DNA of 64,000 nucleotides. It comes from Epiperipatus broadwayi (taxonomy: Eukaryota; Onychophora; Udeonychophora; Euonychophora; Peripatidae). The position numbers were made by a program, and so were the translations under genes. Positions within the stretch are counted from its first letter, which is position 1, and each line of letters starts with the position of its first letter. Below the pieces are notes generated by a model. That model was not told the DNA's origin. It searched no databases and worked only from the letters and a program-made list of their open reading frames with translations. The stretch lies in assembly GCA_028023455.1 (NCBI GenBank), contig JAQFVV010012977.1, positions 94,001-158,000 of the forward strand, read 5' to 3'. Positions 1-10,599 of the stretch are shown here, in pieces.

Positions 1-163
1 CAAATACCAATTTTTAATTTTTATATTATTACATTTTTTTAAAAAAACCTATTTTATTTTTAATTTTAAAAAATTACCTGTTACCACTTCTTTATTAATT
101 TTACTTTATTTTCTACTTCTTATTCCTCATCTTTTTTTTCTATCTATCATTTTACATTATTAT

Positions 164-830
164 CTAATATATTAAAAATTTATGCATTAAAGTGTATATG
201 AGGGGAGTTATTGGAAGCAATATATATATATGACTATAAAAATTATTATTAAATACAACATTTCTAATAAAATCATGATTATAACCCAATTCTACATAAT
301 CAGTAGCAAATTGACCTCTTTGAAAATCAGCATTATCATTAAAATTATTAAGCCTTCTATTCCTACAACAAAAATTCAACAAAGACATGTCTCAAATTCT
401 TAGGTTTTATAAAATGACTACAAAACAAAACATCATTAACCTTCTCAACACTTAAATCCAAAAACTTTAATTTTACAAAATCAAAACTACCACCCTCAAT
501 AGTAAACTTAATACTAGAATCAAAAGCATTCAATCCACATAAAAACTTCTAATTTTTCTTTCTGAATAACAAAAAATCATTAACATACCTAACAAATAAT
601 TTTAAAGAACATGAAAACCGATTAAATAACACTACATTCCAAATAATCAATATAGACAGCACACATCAATGGATAAATAACATAACCAACAACCCAACTC
701 TCTCTAATCTTATAAAACACATCATTACACATAAAATACATTGAATCCTCTAACAGGAAAAGCAAATCATGAAAAACCTTAATCTTATCTGCAGAAAAAC
801 ATTCCATTGTTTTTAAATCTGAGGCTCACT
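164..830 (-). pseudogene. Penelope-like element reverse transcriptase fragment, decayed
   Basis: Read on the minus strand, this stretch encodes pieces of a PLE (telomerase-like) reverse transcriptase in more than one frame. A segment near 570-600 reads FVRYVNDF, matching the RT catalytic block (normally Y-x-D-D-F), followed downstream by a block resembling IKFTIEGG...LKFLDLSV (about 445-520), the conserved PLE region after the active site. The first catalytic Asp is replaced by Asn, and stops and frame changes break the reading (after position 600, and near 545 and 375), so the copy is dead. The upstream part (622-807) keeps a 61-codon open stretch ending just before the catalytic block. The final part (164-388) is open in another frame. 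No GIY-YIG domain follows within the window on this side. PLE assignment rests on the motif order; the exact boundaries are uncertain. Confidence 0.6.
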
Positions 831-1058
831 ATCTTATGAAGACATCATTTGATATTAAGAAAAGGTGGTGTTATGAGAAGGTTTGTTTGTTTGTATATAT
901 ATGTTTGTTCCTTTAGTTTGATTTTCACTTGAGAAGGTCTATTTGTAGTAGATGAAACCATGGTTGTGTAAGAATTTTGGTAAAAATTTTGGATTTTATC
1001 GAGTATTGTATTGTTTTATGGTTTTACATTTTATTTATTACTAGTATAGTGTTAGTGA

Positions 1059-1442
1059 ATTTTGTAGTACAAGCTTTTTAAATTGTCATAAAATGTATGA
1101 CTTGATTTCCTTACAATTATATTTTTGCTCTTGAGGGTTTGGCTATTTTATATTGTTAAAGCTATTAATATTTGACATATATGAACTTAGTTCAGTCCTA
1201 TATGGCTATTTAAGTTAAATAGCTAGATTTGAAGACATAAGGAAGTCTAAAAATTTCAGATTTTCTACTTAATAGTGCCTGAATATCCTAGTGCCTCACT
1301 GACCCAGCCAGAGATAGAAACTGGTCTGAGGATAGAGATATTTGAAAAAGCTTGTTAAGAGCTATTAGCATGTTCATTATATAACATTTGTAGTACAAGC
1401 TTATTAAATCAAGTCACATGATATATGACTTGATTTTCTTGC
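1059..1442 (+). repeat. Interspersed repeat family B, copy 1
   Basis: This segment is the inverted counterpart of 9755-10195. Both share the blocks 'agtacaagct', a stretch around 'cagtcctatatggctattt', and 'cagattttctacttaatag' in the same order. It is non-coding. The middle resembles a hammerhead region that has lost its core ('gagatagaaactggtctg' at 1311-1328 parallels the GAAAC-nn-GTC of family A). The sequence just upstream (about 930-1058, ending in 'actagtatagt') has a relative at 31440-31550. Autonomous partner unknown; probably a PLE-associated untranslated region, by inference. Confidence 0.5.
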
Positions 1443-3090
1443 AATATATATATATATACACATACAGAGAAAAATATTTAGGATTTTTCTCTCAAGTAAA
1501 TGGACTACAATCAATTTGCTAACCATTTAAAATTGATCAGTAAATAGGTATCTAGGTATTCTTAGCTAAACAATAAAATAAGGATGAAAATCAGCACAAA
1601 TCTTTATCACTTGACAATTGCATACCTAATGTATATGGCTGTCTCAATGATTTCTAAGAGAAATACTGAAGGGTATTTTGCCCCTGCAATGGGCTACTTG
1701 CTGTAATGCAAATAAAAGTTAATGCCATAGTGGTTATCAACCCTGGTTTCCATAACATAGCCCCAGGTTCATTTCCATGTTAAATTAAATAATGTAGAAG
1801 AAGTTTTCCAAGACAATTTAAGATTATGTCAGAAAGCAGAATAGCCAATCCAACTAGCCATCAATTATGAGTTGATAAAAGACTAAATATTATTGGTTAA
1901 AGAATAAAGCAAAAAGATAGGATAACTGCAAATCCCCATAACAATTGATTAACCTGGTTAGTATTGTCTTCTCCACTGGTATTTTCCTAAATATGGATAT
2001 AGAAAAGTCTTTTCATATTGTAGAATAGTTAGTGTTGTTTAATATTCTCATTCATGTATTTTCAAAAAAAGCCTTTTAAAAAAATTAAACATCAGTTAGA
2101 AAAAGTTTAAATATGTTTATTCTTTAACTAAAAATGATTATCAATTTATAATCTAATATCTGATTGTCTTAATAATTTTAAACAATTACATCTCTTTGAT
2201 AAAGATGAGTTTAAAAAATTTTGAAGGGGGATTTTTTTGTATCTGCTGCTAATGCAGTAAGACAATGATTATTTGGAAAAATGGAGTGTCAGACCAGAGA
2301 TCTAAAGGTCCATGTCTTGCAGCTCAACATTAACACTTCTGGTGCTCAAGTGTCATATAACCTCCCATGCAACAAACTATTTTATTATTTGTATTGATAT
2401 CCTTCATAAATTGATTCATTACTGGAGTGGTAGACTCATATCCAATTTTAAGTCACTTTCCATGTTTAATCTATTTAAAAATTCCTGTGCAATAAACAAT
2501 ATGATTGACTAATTATCTGAATACTTATAATCAAAACACCAATTATCTGAACCACCAATCATTCTGAACATGTTCTGAAAATGAAAATACAAAGTGGACT
2601 AGTTGTTATGCTGAAAAACATTCTTTATGAAATATTATAACTTTATTTTTCTTATTGCATTGCCAAATCTCTATAATATTAATATCAACTATGTTCTTTA
2701 TTACTTTGTACAATGCTTTTTTATAACCCACTATTGACGGTTTAAATTGCCCCAGGAATTTTCTTCAGAACTTCTACTTTTAAAGAACATAGATGAAAAA
2801 CATTCTCACTAATTAAGACTTTTTTCCAGATTTATCAATATTAATTATTTGCTAAAATGTGTGTTTCATATATTAAATAATATAATCTTTCTTCAATCTC
2901 CTGACTATTTTCTTGCCACCTCAAAATGGTTAAAAAAATTTTTTTACTGTTTTTCCTCTTACCATTCCTGTCTTTTAACAGTATATGTTATAATTTCTCT
3001 GGCTGTGAGTATATAACCAAACTAGTTTTTTTCTTCCTCACAATTTTCTTAAATTATAATATTTTTAGACTTACTCTTTTTAACATTTTG
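1443..3090. other. No gene seen (A+T-rich, old repeat scraps)
   Basis: I see no coding sequence with family character here. A short block around 2336-2375 resembles repeats at 37545-37590 and 37735-37770 (shared 'tcatatgacct'-like core), so part of it is an old dispersed repeat. The rest looks unique. Confidence 0.4.
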
Positions 3091-3091
3091 T

Positions 3092-3102
3092 ATTATTAAT
3101 CT
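3092..3102. repeat. Candidate 5' target-site duplication of the RTE element
   Basis: The 11 bases attattaatct occur here and again at 6372-6382, directly after the (TGA)n tail. The enclosed interval (about 3.27 kb) matches the usual full length of RTE elements. The duplication is A+T-rich and abuts a simple repeat, so chance is possible. Confidence 0.55.
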
Positions 3103-6100
3103 TAGGCTGCAGAAAGGAGTTTGCTATTAACTGAGAAGAGACCCTTTGATTCCTCTTGCAGGCCTTAAAGGAACCAAGCAGGGCAAATTCCTAATGTCCA
3201 CTCCATATGTTCTTGTCGTTGCAGCTGTTATTACTATGTGATTATTCATATAGTATACGAACATGGATTGGTGAGTTTATTGGCTTTTTACCTCTGAGTT
3301 TAAGATCAAGAAACACCATGGTCCTTCTTCTCAGTGCCTGATAAGGCAGAATGAATGTGTGTGTAAATGATAAATATTTTTCCCATACATATATACAATT
3401 ATGACAGACAAAAATATAAAGCATGGCCCTTATTCCCAGGAGGCTGTAAAGTCACCAACCAAGGCAGTGGTTGGTGGCCAAAGGCGGAGGGTGCTAAGAA
3501 TCCCCTGATTGTGGACCCAGGCTGCCATTTGATGAAAACTTTTTATTTAGGTACTTACAACTGCAGATCACTTTCAAGTGAAGAAAGATTGCAAGAATTA
3601 GAAGAAGAACTATCTTATATTAAATGGGACATTATTGGACTTTGTGAAGTTAGAAAAAAAGGAGAAGAAACAATTGATTTAAAAAGTGGACATATTCTTT
3701 ATTATAAAGGCACACATATTGAAAATACAAGTGGAGTAGGATTCATTATAAATAAAAAGTTGAAGAACAATATTGCGGAGATTGATGGTGTATCAGACAG
3801 AGTGGCAAGATTAGTTATACAACTTAATAGCAGATACCAACTGCAGATAATTCAGGTTTATGCCCCAACAAGTTCTCATAGTGACGAAGTAGTAGAAGAT
3901 TTTTATATGGATGTACAAAAGGCTTTCGATCAGAGTAAACAACATTTTAAAATTGTTATGGGAGACTTTAATGCTAGAATTGGTAGACAAATGAAAGATG
4001 AAATTGCTGTAGGTAATTTTGGTTATGGTAATAGAAATGAGAGAGGACATAGACTTGTGGAGTTTGCAGAAGAAAAAAACTTTATATTATGAATTCATTT
4101 TTTGAGAAAAATGTTAAAAGGAAATGGACATGGAAGCATCCAAATGAAGGTACAGCAGAATTGGATTATATTCTGACTAACAGAAAATACATATTTCAAG
4201 ATTGTAATGTTCTTAATAAATTTAACACAGGAAGTGATCATCGATTAGTAAGGTGTAAGTTAAGTGTTAATGTAAAACTAGAGAGACAAAAATTTATTAA
4301 GAAAAACAATATTTACAGTTGATATTCCTAATCTTCAGAAACATTCTAATGAATTTAAATTAGAACTTACAAATAGGTTTCAAGTGTTAGGAGATTTTGA
4401 ACATCATTCAGATTTGAATGAAATTAATATGAAAATAACTGATACACTTTTAAAAACTGCAACAAACATAGCTGGTAGAAAAAAGCAGCAATTGACTAAT
4501 AAAATTTCTACTGAGACAAGAGAATTTATGAAGAAAAGAAGGAATATGAAGATATACAAAAATGATGTATTAAAAAGAATTGAATATCTCGAATTTTGTA
4601 AAATGGTACGGAAAAGAGTTGAAAATGATATATGAAAGTATAACTGTGAAATAGCAAGGAAAGCTGTAGAAGAAAATAAAAGTCTCAAAAATGTTAAACA
4701 ACATTTTGGTATTGGTAGGAAATTTATATCTACAATAAGAAAAAAAGATGGAATTATTACTAAAAAGAGAGATGACATCATGAAATTGGTAGAAGATTTT
4801 TATCAAGAATTATATAGTAATAAAGAACAAGTACCTCCTATATCTATTACATCTTCCGAATTGCCCAGAATTTTAAATGAAGAAGTGAGACATGCAATTA
4901 AGTGTATGAAGAAAGGAAAGGCTCCAGGAAATGATGGAATTATAATTGATATATTAAAAGAAGCAGGTGAAGAAATAAAAACAATTTTAGAAAAGTTATA
5001 TACCAAATGTCTAAATGATAAAGATGTACCGGAAGATTGGAAGAATGCAGTAATAATATTAATATTTAAAAAAGGTGATAAAGAAGATATTAGAAATTAC
5101 AGACCTATCAGCCTTTTATCAGTTTTATATAAAATTTTTACCAAGATAATTACAACTCGTCTACAGAGAACTTTGGATTTCCACCAACCAAGAGAACAAG
5201 CTGGATTTAAAAGTGGTTTTAGTACAATAGATCATATTCAGGTATTGAGAGAAGTCATAGAAAGGACAAACGAATATGAGTTGTCATTATGTTTTGGATT
5301 TGTAGATTATGAAAAAGAATTCGATTCTATACACATTTCTTCAGTGATTAAAGCATTGGATCATCAAGGTATAGATCCAGGATATTATCATATTTTAAAG
5401 AATATTTATAAAAATGCAACAGCAACAATTAGATTACATAATGATACTGGAAAAATCAATATTGAGAAAGGTGTAAGACAAGGTGACTCCATATCTCCAA
5501 AACTCTTTACAGCAGTGCTGCAAGAAGTATTTTATGGATTAAAATGGGAAACTAAAGGAGTGAAAGTAAATGGAGAGTATTTAAGTCATTTAGATTTCGC
5601 AGATGATGTAATTGTTTTTGCAAATAATGCTTCAGAGCTGCAGGAAATGTTGCAGGAGTTAACAGATGAAAGTAGAAAAGTAGGACTAAAGATAAACGTT
5701 AAAAAGACTAAAGTAATGTTTAATCGATTTGCTCAAAATATGAAAATAAAGATTGATTATGAAGAATTAGAAGAAGTTAACAGTTACAAATACCTTGGTC
5801 AGATTATTAATACAGATGGAAACATAATGGAGGAAACTAATCATAGAATTAAACTTGGTTGGAGTGCTTTTGGTAGAAATAACTTGATACTAAAAGGAAA
5901 TATGCCTATGTGTTTGAAAAGGATGGTTTTTAATAAATGTGTTTTACCAGTTCTTACTTATGGATCTGAATCTTGGACACTTAATAGAAGAGCAATACAG
6001 AGACTTCAGACCACTCAAAGGAGTATGGAGAGATGTATGTTGGGAGTAACAAGAAGAGATCGAAAACGCAATGTATGGGTAAGACAACAAACAGGTGTTA

Positions 6101-6371
6101 CTGACCTTATTGAAAAAATTAAAAGATTGAAATGGAGTTGGGCTGAACATATTGCTAGAAGAGATGATAATAGATGGACAATTGAAATTTTAAACTGGAT
6201 TCCAAGAGATTGTAAAAGACCCAGAAAGAGACCACATGTGAGATGGATGGATGAAATAAGAAAATGTGCAGGGGTGTTGTGGAGAAGAGAAGCTAAAGAT
6301 CGGAGAAGATGGATTAAACTTGGAGAGACCTTCATCCTGCAGTGGATTGATAATGGTTGATGATGATGATG
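3103..6371 (+). mobile_element. RTE-clade non-LTR retrotransposon, near full length
   Basis: A single-ORF LINE: about 430 bp of 5' leader, an apurinic-type endonuclease, a reverse transcriptase, and almost no 3' UTR, with the stop codon merging into a (TGA)n tail at 6357-6374. That layout (EN-RT in about 3.3 kb with a short-unit 3' repeat) is characteristic of the RTE clade. Candidate 11-bp duplications flank it. At least five shorter minus- or plus-strand copies of the same 3' end occur in this window (18040, 22486, 36692, 63263 and an older one at 35745), all 5'-truncated as target-primed reverse transcription predicts. This is therefore the reference copy for the window. Confidence 0.85.
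3532..6360 (+). pseudogene. RTE endonuclease-reverse transcriptase ORF, two frameshifts and one stop
   Basis: ATG at 3532 (MKTFYLGTYNC) is chosen because the conserved endonuclease begins there; the frame is open further upstream, from 3367. Endonuclease residues are visible: N10, E39 in LCEVR, YAPT at 110-113, MGDFN with D145/N147, and GSDHR in the next segment. The frame shifts by one near 4088 and returns near 4318, then meets an in-frame TGA at 4633. Beyond that it is open to 6360. RT blocks follow: NYRPISLL, FVDYEKEFDS (about 5299-5330), GVRQGDSISP (about 5470), and FADD (5596-5607). The C-terminus has the RTE-typical WSWAEH-ARR-DNRW and RPHVRWMDEI blocks. The TGA could be a decayed CGA codon. 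The protein would nick the target and copy the element's RNA. As it stands, no full-length product can be made. Confidence 0.9.
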
Positions 6372-6374
6372 ATT
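6357..6374 (+). repeat. (TGA)n tail of RTE
   Basis: About six TGA units overlap the stop codon and end the element. Tail-proximal variants of the same sequence mark the other RTE copies in the window. Confidence 0.9.
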
Positions 6375-6599
6375 ATTAATCTCATCTTCATAAGTTATCT
6401 TTTCTATGCTTTAAATTCGTATTTCTAAATCTTCAATTTTGTCTTCAGTTTTTCTAATTGTTTGCTTTTCTGTTTTATGTAAAGCTAGTTTCTAAATAAA
6501 GCGTTACGACAGATCTTTAAATCTAAATTCTAATTGATACTAAATAATATTCTATACCTATCTAAAGCTTATTATTTTCAGTCATGTTAATCAACTTTC

Positions 6600-7960
6600 C
6601 AAACATTTATTTTCAATCATTATTGATCCACTCAAGATGAACATTCATTTTCAATAATTATTCATCCTCTCAAGATGAAGGTCTATCCAGCATTAACCTC
6701 TAGCCTCTCCTTTCCATATCAGATCAGAAAACTTTTGGATTTCATCAATCCACCTCGTATATGGTAAGGTCTTTTACAATCTCTTAGGATCCAGTTTATG
6801 CAAATCATTATGTAAATTTTTGTCCAATGCTTATTTTTCAGATTTTTTATTGCTTTCATTTTATGTGTATTTAATTTTAATCAAAATGTTTTAAACAATT
6901 CTTTTATGTCTGCATATTTGATTATACTCACTCTTTTTATAACAAGTACTACAATCTCATCAACAAATATTATATGACTAGTCTTTTTATCTCAATGCTT
7001 ACTCTATTCTTATTAAAACAATTATTTAGCAGTTTATTTTAAAGATATATTAAATAATACAGGAGATCGATAACATTGTTTTTACACTTTCTTTTTATAT
7101 CCATGTTTTTCATAAGAAAGTCATTTAATTTCATGGATAGATGTGTTTACTAATATAAATGAATAATAAAAATATATTCTTCTATGCTAATTTTTACTAT
7201 GCAAATGAAATAAATTTTACACTTTGAAAAATAGCCGAAAGATCAGCTTCTTCCACTATTTAAAAAGATTTTTAAAAATAATATGTATATACTATATCTG
7301 ATTCCCCCACACACTAATATATAAAACAGTAATTCAGTTTACTTTATCAAATGCCTTTTTAAAATCTAATATAGTAAATAAGTTTTTATAACGCTGATTA
7401 ATAATTCGCCTGGACATCTACCTTTCTAAATTCAAATTGTTTTTCAGAAAGAAGCATGTCTAATATATTAAAAATTTATCTATTCGAAACACAAACGACA
7501 ACTTAGCTACATCTACATTAAGCTAATTGTTTTAAAATACTTTCATTAGATTAGGTCTTCTCTCTAATGGAATCATAATTGTTTAAAGAAAATATACTGC
7601 TCTCTACTGAGTCATAAATTTCATTACTATCATCGACTACTTCTGCAAATTCTTTTCTTCATAGCTTTAAATAATTCTTTTAAAATCTTATAAATCTCTG
7701 TTTTGTCAGCTTCTTATGTCAATTGATGTTTGTATATACATATATTTTTCTAAAGAATATATTTTGTTTTCTTATCTATTTTTTTTTTTTCAATTAATGT
7801 ATGTGAAAGATTACTATTTCTATTATATAATAAAACCAGCTGAATTTAATCTTCGTAGATGAACCTGGAAATCTCATCAATAGATTCATTGCTCATCTGC
7901 TTCATAAACGAATTTAACATCCATAAATCTATGCTCATGTTAACAAATATAAATTATACA
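6600..7960 (-). pseudogene. Old LINE reverse transcriptase remnant, opposite strand
   Basis: On the minus strand, recognisable RT blocks appear in order but in shifting frames. QFEFRK is near 7425-7440 (compare QFGFRKG), LDFKKAFDKVN near 7335-7370 (RT motif A), SPVLFNI-like text near 7055-7080 (motif B), and IIFVDEIVVLV near 6940-6985, where the FADD box reads FVDE. The 3' end near 6600-6770 resembles the tail of the RTE copy at 3103-6371 (rough match to 'ggatgaaggtctctcc' and 'cttttacaatctcttggatcc'). It is much more decayed than the neighbouring RTE. Probably an older RTE relative into or beside which the younger RTE inserted in opposite orientation. Confidence 0.6.
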
Positions 7961-9284
7961 CAACACCAACGTTACTGACTGAAGGGCTAAATAAGGCCAC
8001 TAGTGCTGTCAAACAAATCCATTACTAATAATTTACTACTATTTTAAATCCCTACTTCATTTCCGTTAATCTGCTCTTTTTAAATTAAACTATTTTATTT
8101 AACTGTGTATTACTTCAAACCTATGATTCCTTACTTTTCCATTTTAGTAATTTTTATTTTTACACTCACTCACTTTTGACCTATCTTCTTTCTACCATCT
8201 TTTATATCATCTCACTTTAAACTCAAGTTTTTTTATATTACCTCACTTTTAAACATTCACCTGAATAATAACATTTTTTTAAATTTAAACTTGTTATACA
8301 ATTTATCGAATAGCTTATAATTATTTAAATTTATTTTAGTAGCATACTTTTTCATTCTCTCTAGAACAACAATAAGAAAGCTGATGTCACGTGATCGGTC
8401 GTGATATTTTATTGGTTTAAATTTATTTTCTTAAAATAACACTGAAAATTTTGCTCATTTTTCTTTGTTCATCATAATTTAATTTTTAAAAAACGCAATC
8501 ACAATTTCGCTTCTGATAAATTGTATTTTGTATCTTAAGCAGCTCCAGGGTTTGCATAGGAATCACCCACATTAGCATTAGCCATTGCAACTAGGTGTGG
8601 CCATTTCAATTCTCAGAGAAGACAAAGAGATAATAAGATTAAAAAATAGTGCATTTGAGATTAAATTTGCAATGATTATATAAACTCAATTGTAAACTCC
8701 AAATAGTTGTATATAAAACCCATTATTCTATATATTTTCTATTTTATGATGTTATTTTAACTTTTCTGCAGCAAAATTTTATTTCTGAAATACTTCAATG
8801 TATTGTCCAATTATAGCTGTTCAATGCATTTTCTTCTCTATCATATCTTCCCATAAAAAGCAATCAACATTGCATCTCTTTACAACTTCATTGAACCAAT
8901 CTTTATAACATAAATAGAATCAGCTTTTGTCATGAAAATTTATGCTCAAGCACACCATATATCTAATCCAAACACTTGTTATTTTACATTCATGGACCCT
9001 CTGATATCATATCCAAAAGCATGAACAACATATAGATTGGTCTTACAATCTTATCATTGTGTTTTGAAATTTTACAGATGATCCTTAAATCAACTTTATA
9101 TGCATCTAATTTAATTGCAGCATTATGACACTGTAATAAAATTTCTACAGCAGCTCATTGGTTTGTGCTGCATCTAAACATTATTTGCACCTTTCTGCTT
9201 AAAAACTATGAAGATATTTAAATTAGTTTTCATTCTCAAATTGATAACTATCCTAATTAAAAGTTATGGAAGATTTTTCTTTCA
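7961..9284. other. No gene seen
   Basis: A+T-rich DNA with no family-like coding stretch, RNA gene or clear repeat that I can support. Confidence 0.4.
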
Positions 9285-9291
9285 TCACTCA

Positions 9292-9327
<36 letters not shown>

Positions 9328-9342
9328 TGAGTGATATATATA

Positions 9343-9373
<31 letters not shown>

Positions 9374-9375
9374 GA
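9285..9375. repeat. (TA)n microsatellite with palindromic ends
   Basis: A long TA run is bracketed by 'tcactcattaat' and its complement 'attaatgagtga', so 9285-9334 is a perfect palindrome; a second TA run continues to about 9373. It directly precedes a PLE fragment. Confidence 0.85.
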
Positions 9376-9735
9376 TAAAAAAACCTAAAATATGTAAATA
9401 TAAATGAAATTTGATATTGAAGGTGTGAAAATTCTTCATGAAGAGAGAAACCATAATAAAAGAAAAATTAAGGAGGCAATTTTTATAAATAGGAATAAAA
9501 TACATTTAATAAATAAACAAGCTGATGACATTAAAATACAGGATTTATGGGATTTGAATTGATGACGTTTGCTTCTCCTTTGTTTTTTTGAATTTAATGG
9601 CAGTTGAGGCAGGTTTAAGAAATTAACTGAAAGTACTTCTATAGATTGAAAGATTGTTTATAATAGATTATTACTGTTATATTTATTATTTTTATTATGA
9701 TTACAATTTTGTTCTAACTAATGGACATTTTATTT
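9376..9735 (+). mobile_element. Penelope-like element 3' fragment
   Basis: The sequence parallels the 3' part of the PLE at 45064-45838: the end of the GIY-YIG ORF, then a UTR with 'gatgacgtttgcttc', 'ggcagttgaggcaggtt' and 'gaaagtacttct', finishing in an A+T run near 9735. A 9404-9562 reading frame encodes KILHEERNH...KIKEA, the region after the GIY-YIG catalytic core, and ends at the same TGA as the 45-kb copy. One base has been lost near 9400, which breaks the frame upstream, and the nuclease core itself is absent. The fragment lies between a (TA)n palindrome and repeat family B. Confidence 0.75.
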
Positions 9736-9754
9736 ATATTATATATAATATAAT

Positions 9755-10195
9755 GAGTGTGCTAATAGCTCTAAACAAGTTTTTCCAATAAATGCCAAAG
9801 CATTTAAAATCTCTATCTAGAATTATTTCTACCCCCCAAACTGGTTTCAATTTTCTTCAGTGAGGTAGATGTTAGGATATTCAGACACTAGATGGGAAAT
9901 ACCAACTCAAGCATAGCATTTATCTAATACTTAACCATTAAATAGGAAATCTGAAATTTTCAGATATGTATATGTCTTTAAATCCAGTTATCCAATTTAA
10001 ATAACCATATAGGACTGAACTAAATTCAGATACACCATATATTAAAAGTGTTAGCAATATAACATCACCAAAGCCTTAAAAGCAAAACTACAATAGTAAG
10101 AAAATCAAGTCATACATTGTGTGACTTAATTTAACAAGCTTGTACTACACATGTAATCTAATGAATATGCAACTCTAAACAAACTTTTCCTACAA
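9755..10195 (-). repeat. Interspersed repeat family B, copy 2
   Basis: Inverted relative of 1059-1442; shared blocks include 'gcttgtacta', 'ataaccatataggactgaac' and 'cagtgaggtagatg'. It follows a PLE 3' fragment, which together with copy 1 lying beside a PLE RT remnant suggests that family B is PLE-linked. Non-coding. Confidence 0.5.
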
Positions 10196-10204
10196 ATGCT
10201 GGAA

Positions 10205-10207
10205 GAG

Positions 10208-10244
<37 letters not shown>

Positions 10245-10249
10245 TGATA

Positions 10250-10291
<42 letters not shown>

Positions 10292-10311
10292 TATATTGTT
10301 TTTTATCAATG
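10205..10311. repeat. (TA)n tract inside a hairpin
   Basis: Two TA runs are separated by 'cattgataaaaa' (about 10241) and closed by its complement 'ttttttatcaatg' (about 10299-10311), giving a potential long hairpin. Confidence 0.8.
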
Positions 10312-10424
10312 TTTATCACAACTCCACCATATCATAATCACTCATTATGTAGAAATTTAAACTATTCTTTCTCATTATGCATGTGTTTCATGAATAACCT
10401 TTGCTCTTTGGGTGAATTATAACT

Positions 10425-10590
10425 ATCTACTTATCTATATTTCTATATCTATTTATTCATCTGTCCATCTAACTACTTATCTATTTATTTAGTTATCTAT
10501 CCATTTGTTCATCCATCTATTCTTTCATCCCTACATCTGTATATCTAACCTGCCATTCATCTACCCATCTATCTATCTGTATGCATTCCC
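10425..10590 (+). repeat. Degenerate (TCTA/TCCA)n minisatellite
   Basis: Irregular four-base units of the 'atct', 'atcc', 'attt' type run for about 165 bp. Confidence 0.7.
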
Positions 10591-10599
10591 ACACAAATA

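Noticed and set aside
3367-3531. Upstream start of the RTE ORF at 3367
   Set aside because: The frame is open, but the residues before 3532 resemble no endonuclease sequence, whereas the ATG at 3532 leads directly into the conserved N-terminus.
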